A DNA stretch of 64,000 nucleotides from a bacterium (GCA_016930535.1 JAFGGN010000037.1:1-64000); one strand, 5' to 3'. Numbered from the stretch's first letter, positions 34,801 to 44,400 are shown. Program-made: numbers and translations. The notes: generated by a model not told the origin, from the sequence alone.

Positions 34801-35822
34801 GCCTGATCCTGTGAAAATGACTGACAGCACTGATGCAGCAACTGTATTTTGTCCAGTGATGTCTCGTAACCGATATCCGCGCCCGCGGTTCCAAGAATCA
34901 TCCTCGAATCCGCTTCCGCCAAACTGAGCAGTTTCGTGCATTCACCCGCTATCAAGGCTTCCGTTTGATACTGCAGCAGCGGCCCTTCGATATTGCCTAT
35001 CAACAGTTTCTCAGTGCCCGCACGTTTTCTTGCTTCGGCCATATCTTCACCTGAATTAAGCACGAATCCCGCGACATTCGGCAGATTCCTGTATAAATCA
35101 ATAAACGGCAGCATGGGTGCCCCGGCAGAATGCAGAATCAGAATGCCATTCAGGGCCTGTAACGATTCTTCCATTACCGGAAGCGACACCCTGATGACAA
35201 GCTCGCGGGTAAGAATGGATGGATTCGCAAATGCGCAAGGCATGATTACGGCATCCGCGCCTGATTCAAAATACTTGTTGATTCGAAGACGCGTGTAAGG
35301 CAGCAGCTTTTGCATCAACTGATTCGCTTCCTCTTCATAAAAGAGAACCGCTTCCAGCCATTCGTGAATTCCCAGCAACATGACAGGCAAATCGATGACA
35401 TTCAGTGCAATGGCGGCAATCGCGATCTCCTGCCCGTGCATGGCTCTCATCTTTTGGACCGATTGATAACCGTATTGCAGGATGGGATCCGAGTCCGGAT
35501 CCGGTATTTTCAGATTCTTCCATTCATGAACGGATGCAAGAACCGGGCGTTTAATATTGGGCGGACATTTTTCCATCCACTGGATCTTGCTGCCGAATGC
35601 GGCCCCTTCCAGCGCCAGGGCAAAGGGCCCGAACAGAATGTCCGGCCGGCACAGCTCACGTACCATGGCTTGTCCGAGTGCGTATGCATTGGCCTGTGTA
35701 TAGTATTTCTCGAGCACACAGCCTGTGAGTCTCGCCCCATATAAACTGAGGAGCGGCCCCACGGCGCACCGGTCCCTTTTCTGACCGCGGATGCTTGCCG
35801 ATACTCTCTCCATACTGTTCAA
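34797..35822 (-). CDS. MtaA/UroD-type methyltransferase homologue lacking zinc cysteines
   Basis: A 341-aa TIM-barrel protein of the uroporphyrinogen decarboxylase / MtaA-MtbA family, which in active members uses zinc bound by His-x-Cys and a later Cys to activate a thiol for methyl transfer from a corrinoid protein. The fold segments align (VSASIRGQKRDR, the DAVIMPCAFANPSILT region, LIGNIEGP), but the expected HxCG reads LHSAGAP (H231, A233) and the expected AGCD reads TAGADIGYETS (A315). Both cysteines are therefore alanine. Translation starts at a TTG 5 bases after AGGAGG. It follows the corrinoid protein by 9 bases. It probably binds corrinoid protein without catalysing standard transfer; a sensory role is inferred. 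Confidence 0.87.
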   Translation of the reverse strand: MNSMERVSASIRGQKRDRCAVGPLLSLYGARLTGCVLEKYYTQANAYALGQAMVRELCRPDILFGPFALALEGAAFGSKIQWMEKCPPNIKRPVLASVHEWKNLKIPDPDSDPILQYGYQSVQKMRAMHGQEIAIAAIALNVIDLPVMLLGIHEWLEAVLFYEEEANQLMQKLLPYTRLRINKYFESGADAVIMPCAFANPSILTRELVIRVSLPVMEESLQALNGILILHSAGAPMLPFIDLYRNLPNVAGFVLNSGEDMAEARKRAGTEKLLIGNIEGPLLQYQTEALIAGECTKLLSLAEADSRMILGTAGADIGYETSLDKIQLLHQCCQSFSQDQA

Positions 35823-35831
35823 GAAAACCTC

Positions 35832-36524
35832 CTAAACCAGGACTACAGACGGCCACAGGCTGTTCATTAAATCGGGTACGGACAGCGCATTGCGCACAGT
35901 ACCGTCACCGCCGACCTCTCCGACGAGTTCCGGGCGAAAATTGAAAACCGCACCGCCGACCGCAAGTTTAATTTTATCAGTCAATCCGCGGTCGTCGATC
36001 AGTTCCCGCACCTTGCGAATATGCAGAGCTGTCGTCATCATCATTGCAGAAACCCCGATTATCGGTGCGTGCACCTCCAGTGCCTTTTCGACAAAGACTT
36101 CCGGCAATACATCGTTTCCCATATCATAAACCTGCCATCCACGCGCGCGCAGAAAGATCACAACAAGTTTTCTGCCGAGAGCATGATAATCGTCCTCAGC
36201 ATTACCGATAACCACCGGACCCTTGATGTTTAAATCGGCCGTTTGCTGATCCCTGGATGCCCGAAGCATGATTTCTTCCGCAATGCGGGAAGCGACATAT
36301 CCCTGAGCAAGGCTCACATTTTCCTGACTCGCCCACACCTGACCGAACTGGCGAAGCACCGGATCAAGCAGATTGATCACAGCGTTTTCATAGCCATGCC
36401 GGACGGCATACTGCGCAACCGTTTCAATGGCATCGTCTTTCTCTGAGCGAATCATCTGCAGGAACAGCCTCTGTTTGATATCTTTGGTTCCGGCCGATGC
36501 TGATTTGCTTTGGTGCTGAACCAT
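35832..36524 (-). CDS. Corrinoid (B12)-binding protein, MtaC-like
   Basis: A 230-aa cobalamin-binding protein with a helical cap domain (about 15-100) and a Rossmann-type B12 domain (105-225). The base-off/His-on motif DxHxxG is intact as DDYHALG (H114), with the following GVSAMMMTT serine loop and the LAVGGAVFN glycine pair. In the cap, W64 lies in VWASQENVSLAQGYVAS, spaced as in CarH-type light-sensing caps, but the E-H pair of those is Q74-G75 here. AAGG is 6 bases before the ATG. It is the first gene of the operon, followed by the methyltransferase-like protein. It should carry a corrinoid whose alkylation or oxidation state is read by the downstream proteins. Confidence 0.92.
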   Translation of the reverse strand: MVQHQSKSASAGTKDIKQRLFLQMIRSEKDDAIETVAQYAVRHGYENAVINLLDPVLRQFGQVWASQENVSLAQGYVASRIAEEIMLRASRDQQTADLNIKGPVVIGNAEDDYHALGRKLVVIFLRARGWQVYDMGNDVLPEVFVEKALEVHAPIIGVSAMMMTTALHIRKVRELIDDRGLTDKIKLAVGGAVFNFRPELVGEVGGDGTVRNALSVPDLMNSLWPSVVLV

Positions 36525-36675
36525 ACGGACCTTTCATCGGTTTCTGAAACCCGGCCTTTTCTATGGGACTCAATTGGCCTTAACCCTCGTATATGATTTT
36601 CCGGTCGATTAAATGATTCAACCGATCTTGTTCTTCCTAAAAAAAGGTACAGAAAATTTGGGGGGACCATAATGT

Positions 36676-36705
36676 ACTTTTTTACCCGGTTATAGGTAAA
36701 AAAGT
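36676..36705. promoter_or_regulatory. 11-bp inverted repeat upstream of the corrinoid operon
   Basis: ACTTTTTTACC (36676-36686) is exactly repeated in inverse as GGTAAAAAAGT (36695-36705), spacer CGGTTATA. It lies about 150-180 bases upstream of the corrinoid gene and just downstream of a weak predicted promoter. AT-rich arms and no T-run argue against a terminator and for an operator or protein-binding site. Confidence 0.5.
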
Positions 36706-36719
36706 TTAGGTTTTTCAAG

Positions 36720-36748
36720 GATATAGGTTAATATTACAATTTATGCAA
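36720..36748 (-). promoter_or_regulatory. Weak candidate promoter for the corrinoid operon
   Basis: On the minus strand TTGCAT (36743-36748) and TATATC (36720-36725) stand 17 bases apart in an AT-rich segment; the predicted start would fall immediately before the inverted repeat. The hexamers match consensus only partly. The rest of 36525-36849 contains no gene. Confidence 0.3.
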
Positions 36749-36849
36749 AAACCAGGCCTGATTGAACGGTAATGAAATAGTCGGATTTGTGAAATAGTTG
36801 GAAGCGCAGACGATGTCAGTTTAACCTGAATGATCCGATTCCGTCCGGA

Positions 36850-38565
36850 TTATTTCAACATCAACAGTTTGCAACTCTGATTTTGCCCATCTGCCTCCAT
36901 AATTAAAAAATAGATACCGGAGGAAGAACTCTTTTGAGTGAGGCCGGCTCCGTTCCATCCCAGAACATGGTCGCCGGCAGTCTGAATCCCTTCGCGCAGG
37001 GTCGCCAGGCGGCGCCCCCCGAGATCCGAAACGAAGATTCGAACAAAGACATCCTTATCCAATGTATAACGAATCCGTACCTGCGTATTGAACGGATTCG
37101 GCCAGACATGAAAAAACGGTGTATGCGGTGAAATCCTTTCATGGCTCTGCCCGGTACCGGTGCCTCCGGTGTGTTCCAAAGCACCGATATCCACTCCGGC
37201 TCCTGCCGGCCGCTTTCGGCCTAAACAATCCGTTTCAGGCGCATTCAATGATTCCCCCCGGTCGATCAGGGGACTGGATCCGGAAATTTCAGGATCGACA
37301 TCGGGCCAGCCGTTTAACAGAAGCGGATCCTGCGTGATGTCTCCCTGGCCCTGGCCGGTAGCCGCAGTCCAGGTTCCGTCCCGAATTTGCTGCCTTGAAA
37401 ACCAGACGTCATTCCCCATAAAATCAGCCTGTATCTCTCCATCCTCCCGGCTGTAATAGCAGTTGCTGCCTTCATGCACAAGCTGAACCCCCGGTCCCAG
37501 ATACAATCCCGTGGGCCCTCCAGAGCCATCGCTTGAGTTAAAGGCAAAAATATTGTTGAAAAGGGTGAGACGGACGGACGCGGACAAGCCCGTGGCATCA
37601 TCGGGATATGCAGCCACAAAGGCATAATTTCTGACTGAAAATGCGTTGTCCCACATATTATAGACAATCGTATTGTTGACGATGTGATATTCACCGGGAT
37701 AATCTCCGATAACGACGGGCGTGTCCCCCTGGCCCCAAAGCACATTGTTGATCATCGTACCGCCGCCCCATAATTTAATACCGTTCCGGTGATTCCTGAA
37801 CACCTGATTCGCCTCGACAGCGATGCCTTCACAATTTCCGTCGAAATCCCGCGAATTCAAATCGATGCCGTCGCCGCCGTTGTCATGAACGATGCAATTT
37901 TTAACCGTAATATCACTGCCCCTTTCAACGGCAATACCGTCTGATCCCCAGGATCCTCCCGAAACAAGGCCTGCGCCGGTTACGGTCAAACGGCTGAAAA
38001 CAACACGATGGCAGGGTCCGGGCGTGCAATCGATGGCCGTATACAGGCAATTTTCGACAATCGAATCATCGATCCAAATATCCGAGACCGGCCCTTCTTC
38101 CGGATCCTGGGCCTGTTCACCCCAGGTCAGGTGAATGCCGCATTCACCCCCGGTGACACGCAAACGGGAAAGCTCAATATGATGGTTTGCGCCCTGGAAA
38201 AATACACCCCAGATATTAAAATCCTGCACGTTGAATCTGGAAATCCTGATATACGCCGCATCCCGGGAAAACGTGATGCCGCACACACTTGATGCCTCAT
38301 CTGCGGCACCCTGAACCGTGATCCATGAATCCGCCTGCCCGGATCCGGAGAATATTATTTCACCATATACTCCCCCGGACACCAGGACCGAGTCGCCGGG
38401 AAGGGCTGCATCGACACCGGCCTGAACGGTCAGAAAAGGCTGTTCACCGGTACCCGGATTGAGATCGTTCGCCGCAGGATTCTGATTGTCGACAATCAGA
38501 ATCCTGCCGGCAAGATGAACCGTAATGACAAATCCCGGCCATATGCGGTTAAGCCTCCGACTCAT
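36850..38565 (-). CDS. Secreted right-handed beta-helix protein with T9SS tail
   Basis: A 571-aa protein. A hydrophobic N-terminus (WPGFVITVHLAGRIL) leads into a pectate-lyase-like parallel beta-helix from about residue 40 to 460, opened by a DUF1565-like segment (PFLTVQAGVDAALPGDSVLVSGGVY). Asn-rich turns such as NNTIVYN and NNIFAFN occur. It closes with DIGALEHTGG, typical of these repeats. Residues 485-571 form a T9SS sorting domain (HVWPNPFNTQVRIRY, IFVSDLGGRRLATL, SGIYFLIMEADG). GGGGGTG precedes the ATG, 16 bases after the previous gene. A polysaccharide-binding or -cleaving role is usual for the fold, but no catalytic residues can be assigned. Confidence 0.82.
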   Translation of the reverse strand: MSRRLNRIWPGFVITVHLAGRILIVDNQNPAANDLNPGTGEQPFLTVQAGVDAALPGDSVLVSGGVYGEIIFSGSGQADSWITVQGAADEASSVCGITFSRDAAYIRISRFNVQDFNIWGVFFQGANHHIELSRLRVTGGECGIHLTWGEQAQDPEEGPVSDIWIDDSIVENCLYTAIDCTPGPCHRVVFSRLTVTGAGLVSGGSWGSDGIAVERGSDITVKNCIVHDNGGDGIDLNSRDFDGNCEGIAVEANQVFRNHRNGIKLWGGGTMINNVLWGQGDTPVVIGDYPGEYHIVNNTIVYNMWDNAFSVRNYAFVAAYPDDATGLSASVRLTLFNNIFAFNSSDGSGGPTGLYLGPGVQLVHEGSNCYYSREDGEIQADFMGNDVWFSRQQIRDGTWTAATGQGQGDITQDPLLLNGWPDVDPEISGSSPLIDRGESLNAPETDCLGRKRPAGAGVDIGALEHTGGTGTGQSHERISPHTPFFHVWPNPFNTQVRIRYTLDKDVFVRIFVSDLGGRRLATLREGIQTAGDHVLGWNGAGLTQKSSSSGIYFLIMEADGQNQSCKLLMLK

Positions 38566-38581
38566 GGCACCCCCGATCTTT

Positions 38582-40129
38582 TCACTGTATCAGAATCATT
38601 TTCCTGCTTTGTGTTTCCCTGCCGCATTGAAGGCGTACAACATACAATCCGGTCGCCGCCTGATTCCCCGAAGCATCACACCCGTCCCAATCCACCATAT
38701 GCCGGCCGGGATGTGCAATCCCATAGGCTAAAGACTTTATCAGGCGCCCGCGTATATCAAAAACCGACAATGCGACGAACCCCGTATTTTCAATCAGGTA
38801 TTCGATCCGGGTGGAAGGATTGAACGGATTCGGAAAATTGCCCAGCAGGTTCCAATGACCGGGCATGCTTTCCTGCTGTACCGCGGTCCCGGAATTCTGT
38901 ATCCGCCATACATGAATGATGCTTTTATCCTCATCCGCAAGCGGCTCCATGACATACAGAAAACCATGATCCCTGTCGAATGCACAGGACATCACATGGG
39001 ATTTCTGCCGGCTGGAATCGATATGATAAAGAGTCGCATCCATATCCAGCGAATCATAGGGCTGAGGCTCCCAGGGTTCCATCTCGCCCCTGCTTACAGC
39101 GGCCAGCTGATCCGTATCATAAAAGAGCATTTGTCCCGCGAAACTCTCGCTCCACCATCCACGCGTTTCAAGAAGTTCATACGGAAGATCGTTCGGGTAG
39201 GGCTCTTCCCAAACCGTGCCGTCAATCAGGCCGTACCAGCAGTTTCCCCGCCCTTTTGTCCCTGTGAACACGACCGCGGATTTATCGCCGGCCGTCAGCC
39301 ATGCACCCCCGCCCCATTCATCCGAATGATGATAATGCTGAACCGTCGGGCTGTTCTCCGTATAAACATCGCCGTACTGCAAAAGAGGCATGCAGTCGAT
39401 GGACTGACCCTGAGCAGGGGGATTGCCTTCGTTCCATGGACCGTAGGCAAAAATCGTCGGCCCCTGGGAGCCCTGACCCCCGTCTCTGAACCGGCCGGTA
39501 GCCAGTCGCAGACCGGGCGTGTGCTCTGCGGCCCATGCTTCAGGAATGTCGAAAATATAATCCGTGGTTACATAATTCCAGTACGAATTCAAGCGCCATG
39601 GTCCCGCAGGCTGCGGATCGGACAAATCGAGCTCACACCATCCATGAGCGGGACCGGTTTCTCCTTCACCCATATGGGCCGCAAAACAATAATACAATTT
39701 GCCCGATAGCTGCGATCCCTGTGCAGGCAGGTAGGCCAGTCCGGCACGTGTCTGTTCAAGATAGACGTCATTGTAAAAAGAAGGGCGGATATTTGCAAAC
39801 GGCTGAAGTGTGACAGCCGTATTCAGGTCCGCTGGATTTTTCGAATTGGAAATGACCGGAACCGGAATGCTGATCTCGGAAACGAACGTATTCCAGTCAT
39901 GACCGGCACCGAACAACGATCCGGGGAAACCGTCATCCGGACCCTGCGGATCCCCTTCCGGGTAATACGCAAGTGCCTGTCCGCTGTACATCCATGCGAT
40001 TTCATCGGGACCATCCGGAAGTCTGAACGCGCCGACATACTGCAAATCGCCGGGCTGGATACGCTGACCCCATATCCATACAGGCAACAATGCCATTGCG
40101 ACTATCATGCACAAAGATCGGGTTCTCAT
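38582..40129 (-). CDS. Secreted protein of unknown function with T9SS tail
   Basis: A 515-aa protein with a signal peptide (MALLPVWIWGQ). The body (about 25-420) is rich in Trp, Tyr and Gly, opens with LQYVGAFRLPDG, and has the look of a surface beta-propeller or lectin-like domain, including YLPAQGSQLSGKLYYCF and WCELDLSDPQPAGPW. I do not recognise a catalytic family. The C-terminal 85 residues are a T9SS sorting domain (LLGNFPNPFNPSTRIEY, VFDIRGRLIKSL, GLYVVRLQCG). GGGAGGCAAT precedes the ATG. It lies between the GH114-like and beta-helix genes, all on one strand with short gaps, so a joint role on an extracellular polymer is plausible. Confidence 0.75.
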   Translation of the reverse strand: MRTRSLCMIVAMALLPVWIWGQRIQPGDLQYVGAFRLPDGPDEIAWMYSGQALAYYPEGDPQGPDDGFPGSLFGAGHDWNTFVSEISIPVPVISNSKNPADLNTAVTLQPFANIRPSFYNDVYLEQTRAGLAYLPAQGSQLSGKLYYCFAAHMGEGETGPAHGWCELDLSDPQPAGPWRLNSYWNYVTTDYIFDIPEAWAAEHTPGLRLATGRFRDGGQGSQGPTIFAYGPWNEGNPPAQGQSIDCMPLLQYGDVYTENSPTVQHYHHSDEWGGGAWLTAGDKSAVVFTGTKGRGNCWYGLIDGTVWEEPYPNDLPYELLETRGWWSESFAGQMLFYDTDQLAAVSRGEMEPWEPQPYDSLDMDATLYHIDSSRQKSHVMSCAFDRDHGFLYVMEPLADEDKSIIHVWRIQNSGTAVQQESMPGHWNLLGNFPNPFNPSTRIEYLIENTGFVALSVFDIRGRLIKSLAYGIAHPGRHMVDWDGCDASGNQAATGLYVVRLQCGRETQSRKMILIQ

Positions 40130-40150
40130 ATTGCCTCCCTGCCAAAAATT

Positions 40151-41371
40151 TTACTTGATTAAAGTCGTCCTGCTTGTCAACCGCGCCGTTCCGGCATCAA
40201 GTTGAATGATATAGCTCCCCGATGCCATGCCGGCCGCGTTCCATTCCAGCCAATGCGTTCCGCCGGATTGTTCGCTGTCCTCCAGAACCCTTCTCTCCCG
40301 GCCCGTAATATCCAGGACAACGGCCCTGACATGACATGGCCCGGGCAAATCATATTGTATCATCGAGCTCATATTGAAGGGATTGGGGAACGAAGGATAA
40401 AGACGGTATTGCTGAACACCGGGAACGGCCTGCACGGAAACCGGAATAAAACCGGGATTCAGGGTCAGATAGCCGAGCTCCCTGACCGTACAGTAGGGAA
40501 TATATCCTTTGCTCCTGGAACGGGTATAGGCATCGACGACCTTAAGCATGGTGGCCGAATCAAAATGCGGCTCGGTCTCACTCGATGCGAACGGATAATC
40601 GACGGTTAAAACCGTTTTGCCCGCATTCAGGAATACATCCAGATTCTGCTCCATTTCCTGCGTCACTTCATCAGGTGTACGCACTCCATCACCGTCATAT
40701 CCGTAATAAATATCTTCCTGACCGATACCGTCCACAGCATTCAGATACTCCGGATGCATCGTGGCCAGTTCGGGAGCGTTCTGCACATAGATCAGAAATC
40801 CGTTGTCTGCTGGCCGTATATACTCGCGAATGGCTTTCACAAAATCGACCATCAACTGGGATGCCTCAATCGAGCTGACCGGCATAAAACCCTCGTACGC
40901 ATCGATCAGATCGAGATACACACCATCGAAACCGGCAGCCAGTATCCGGTCGATATAGGAAAAAATGATGTTCCGCCAGGCCAGATCCCAGAACTCCACC
41001 TTGAAATTGCCTTCCCATTCCGGATTTTCCTGGAGCAGCCAGCCCGGATTTCCGGGTTTCCAGGAACTTTCCCAGTAAAACCGGTAATCTTCGGCTTCCC
41101 CGATACTCAAATAGGCCAGGACCGATTTTCCGGCCCATGAACTGTTCTTCAGGGTGTTGATTTCACCGGCCGTGAAGGCCGTCTCATCGTCTCCCTCGGC
41201 CGAATAGTCCATGATCACAAGATCGAAGCCGGTGGATGCGACTGCTTCGATATCCAGGTTCTGCAGCTGATACAGAAAGCCGGGCTGTGCGGTCAGTTCG
41301 GGCACACCAGGCATGAAAAAGACCGGCGTGAATAAAATCAGCAGGCAGAACTCGGCATGCTTTTTAATCAT
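40151..41371 (-). CDS. MJ1477/TM1410-family (GH114-like) glycosidase with T9SS tail
   Basis: A 406-aa secreted protein of the MJ1477/TM1410 family, relatives of GH114 endo-alpha-1,4-polygalactosaminidases. Barrel motifs are clear: FDLVIMDYS, SVLAYLSIGEAEDYRFYW, the catalytic-type GFDGVYLDLIDAYEGF aspartates, GQEDIYYG and VLTVDYPFA. A linker leads to a T9SS sorting domain (LYPSFPNPFNMSSMIQY, VLDITGRERRVL, GSYIIQLDAG). I start it at 41371, where GGAGGAAAGG precedes the ATG; 15 upstream residues are not signal-like. It probably cleaves an alpha-linked amino-sugar polymer of biofilm or envelope type. The substrate is inferred from the family. Confidence 0.82.
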   Translation of the reverse strand: MIKKHAEFCLLILFTPVFFMPGVPELTAQPGFLYQLQNLDIEAVASTGFDLVIMDYSAEGDDETAFTAGEINTLKNSSWAGKSVLAYLSIGEAEDYRFYWESSWKPGNPGWLLQENPEWEGNFKVEFWDLAWRNIIFSYIDRILAAGFDGVYLDLIDAYEGFMPVSSIEASQLMVDFVKAIREYIRPADNGFLIYVQNAPELATMHPEYLNAVDGIGQEDIYYGYDGDGVRTPDEVTQEMEQNLDVFLNAGKTVLTVDYPFASSETEPHFDSATMLKVVDAYTRSRSKGYIPYCTVRELGYLTLNPGFIPVSVQAVPGVQQYRLYPSFPNPFNMSSMIQYDLPGPCHVRAVVLDITGRERRVLEDSEQSGGTHWLEWNAAGMASGSYIIQLDAGTARLTSRTTLIK

Positions 41372-41394
41372 TATCCTTTCCTCCATTAAACGTG

Positions 41395-41420
41395 GCCGAT
41401 GCCGTCTGTGCGGCACCGGC
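41395..41420 (-). other. Intercistronic hairpin
   Basis: A 10-bp GC-rich stem (GCCGATGCCG / CGGCACCGGC, one G-U pair in RNA, 6-base loop) sits between the 1138-aa secreted protein gene at 41439 and the GH114-like gene. There is no strong T-run, so partial termination or mRNA processing is more likely than full termination. Confidence 0.45.
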
Positions 41421-41438
41421 CCGTCATTTAAACCGGTA

Positions 41439-44400
41439 TTATTTCAGAAATCCCATTTTCCTGACTGCCGAGAATTCCCCGGCTTTCATGTGAACCATAT
41501 ACAATCCGGACGACAAATGCCCTGCGTCCCAGACAACACGATACGTGCCGGCATGCTGTTCCCTGTCGACGAGTACGGCCATTTCCCTTCCCTTGATATC
41601 ATAAATCCTGATCAGAACCCTGCATTTCCCGGGCAGTGTATAGACCACGGTGGTGGCATGATTGAACGGATTCGGAAAATTTTGTGCTAACGCGAATACG
41701 GCCGGCAAACCAAGGTCATCAACGGCTGTGACGCCGCTTTCTATCGGATCGCTGAACCCGGACGTGTTCCCAGCCGTATCAATCGCCATCGCGGTGAGAT
41801 TGTCGAGCAATGTCAACCCATTTACATTGAATATAAACTCGCCATTCTCGTCTGCATAGGAATCTCCCAGCTGTACCCGGCCCTGTCCGTCTTCGTCCGT
41901 ATACACAAAAATCTGATTCAGGACGCCTGCCTGTCCGATCAGTTGTTCATTGATGAATGATAAAAAATAAGGCCTTTGAATCTGATCGCTGGCCTGATTC
42001 GTGTTCTCAATCCCGCCTGACTGATTGGCCGATATGCGGTTCATGACAAGGGTATTGCATCGGGCGCGGGTTCCGGCCATGGAAACACCGTACTGATCAT
42101 TGTTGCCGATCCAGTTGTCCGTCACGATGTTGTATTCGGATGAATTGTCCTGAGATGCCTGAATAAGAATGCCGTTCCCTGTATTCCCGAAAGCCTGCTG
42201 CCACAGGGAATCGGTACCGATCAGGTTCCTTCGTATATAATTGTAACTGGATTCATAAACTGCAATACCGTCCCCGTTGCCGCCGATCCAGTTTTCATGA
42301 ACTCCGTTGCTGTCGGCCTCATAGTAAAGCCTTATACCGCTCGCTTGATTCGGAATGACCCCGGTCAGATTCCGGTTCATTCCGATTATACAACCTGCGA
42401 TCGTATTGTGACGGGAATTCAGAACAATAGAAATCCCGCTTTCCGTATTGCCGCTGACAATCGTGGGGTGATGATCACCTGAAATGATGCTGGCGTTCTG
42501 TGTGCCTTCGGACAGGCTGATGCCCGAGTAATTGCCTGCCGCATGCATGCCGTCCGCCGTGACACCGACATAACATCCCCGGATAACACAATCCCGTCCG
42601 CCCAGTATCCAGAGGCCAGTCAGATCGAAATTCATAATGCAGAGATCATGGACAATCAGACTGTGCCCCCCAGCGCTGAAAACCAGTCCGCTTTTATTTG
42701 CTCCTGCCTCCGATCCGTCGATAACGATTTCAGGACCATACGGATTTGTGTCCTCGCCTGTAAAATAATTCTGCGACGCGCCGTCGATGACCACGTTCGC
42801 CTCGTTCATCATGGCATAGGCGGATTGGGGTTTGATGATCCAGGCCCCCAGGGCCGCATCGAAACCGGGATCCGTTTTGGGAATGGCAAAAGCGATATAA
42901 TCAGCGCCCGGATGCGTATTGACAAAATCGATGGCATCCCTCAGGGACCCGCTGCCGGAATCGCCGGTATGGGTGACCACCCCCGGCAGGTCCGGCTGGC
43001 TGCCGCCGTGAATCCGGTATACGGTCAGCCCCCGCAGCCCCTCCGCAGCATATAAGTAATCACCGGACACACAGACATCAACGGCCTGCTGTCCTGCAAT
43101 GGCATTGGATCCTGCCAGAAAGGAGGGCGAAGCCGCGTTGCCGATGTCGTGAACCTTGATTCCTTCAGGTCCTGTACTGAACAAGGAACTGTAATACAAA
43201 AAAAGAGCACTCGTCTCGAATGCAGGCACGGCTTCACCGGCTTTCTGAATCGCGCTGGGATTCTGAATACTGTAGCTGATCAGATTGCCGCCGGCCGTGA
43301 ACGCGTAATTCGCATTGACGCCGACACCATTATACAGCCCCCCCGTGTCCTCAAAAACCGGCTGAATGCCGTTCAGGTCTGAAATGTCGAGAATTCTGAA
43401 ATGCGAGACATCGGCGGAATATATATAATTTCCCTGAGACTCGATATCCCGTGTGTATCCCGGTGTGCCGTAACTTGCGATTACAGAGGCCGCAGTGGTG
43501 GGTACCATGGATACGATATTGAAACCTGCATACCCGCATGCTGTATAGATACGTCCGCCCCTGGACTTGATCTCCCGTATGTAAGGCATGCCCGGTGTTC
43601 CTGGAGCCTGAATCATACGCACACCGGATTCGAATACAGGATTTGCCGGATCTGCGGCATTGATGATATAGAGAGAATCCTGATCTCCCGCGAACACATA
43701 CGTATCTGTGCCGTCTACCGCCTGCACCTGAAATCCTTTACGGTAAATATGGCCGGCTTTGACGGGATTCAGGGGATTGCTGGTATTCAGAATGGTCAGA
43801 CCGCCTGTTCCGGCTGCCAGATAGGCGCGATTGCCGGATACGGTCACCTGGTCGACTTCGGAGGCGGTTCCGAACCATCTGGATAGAGGCAGAGGCGCAT
43901 TCGGATCGGTGACATTATAAATCTGAAGATGGACAGCGCCGTTCGCGATATAGAGCCTGCCAGCCGACACATCCAGACTGTAAACGAAATTCATCGTCTG
44001 CAATGTACTGATCCAGGCTGGCCATGCAGGATTTTGAATGTTCAGGACATGGACCGATCCATCCAGACCGCCTGCATAGGCAGTCTGACCGGCCAGTTCG
44101 AGTCTGACCGGCGTAAAATTCGCACTGATATATATCCCTGTTCTGGATACGGAATTCGGCTGCCTGACATCGTAAATGGAAACCGAGCCTTCATACATAT
44201 TGGTCATGTAAGCATAACCGGAACGCACCACGATCCGGTCCGCACCGCCGATATAATTGTTGACCGGATAAGCATCGATGAAGGACGCATTTTCAGGATC
44301 GCTGACATCGTAAAAATTGATTCCATAAACCGATTCCACAACATAAGCGGTTCCCTCATCGACCCAACAGGCGGAGGCAGGATGGCTTAAAGGAAACCAG

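Noticed and set aside
34797..36524. The corrinoid protein and MtaA-like pair as an ordinary methanol or methylamine catabolic module
   Set aside because: No substrate-specific methyltransferase or corrinoid activator is adjacent, both zinc cysteines of the MtaA-like protein are missing, and the remaining genes are signalling genes. It stays possible if such genes are elsewhere.
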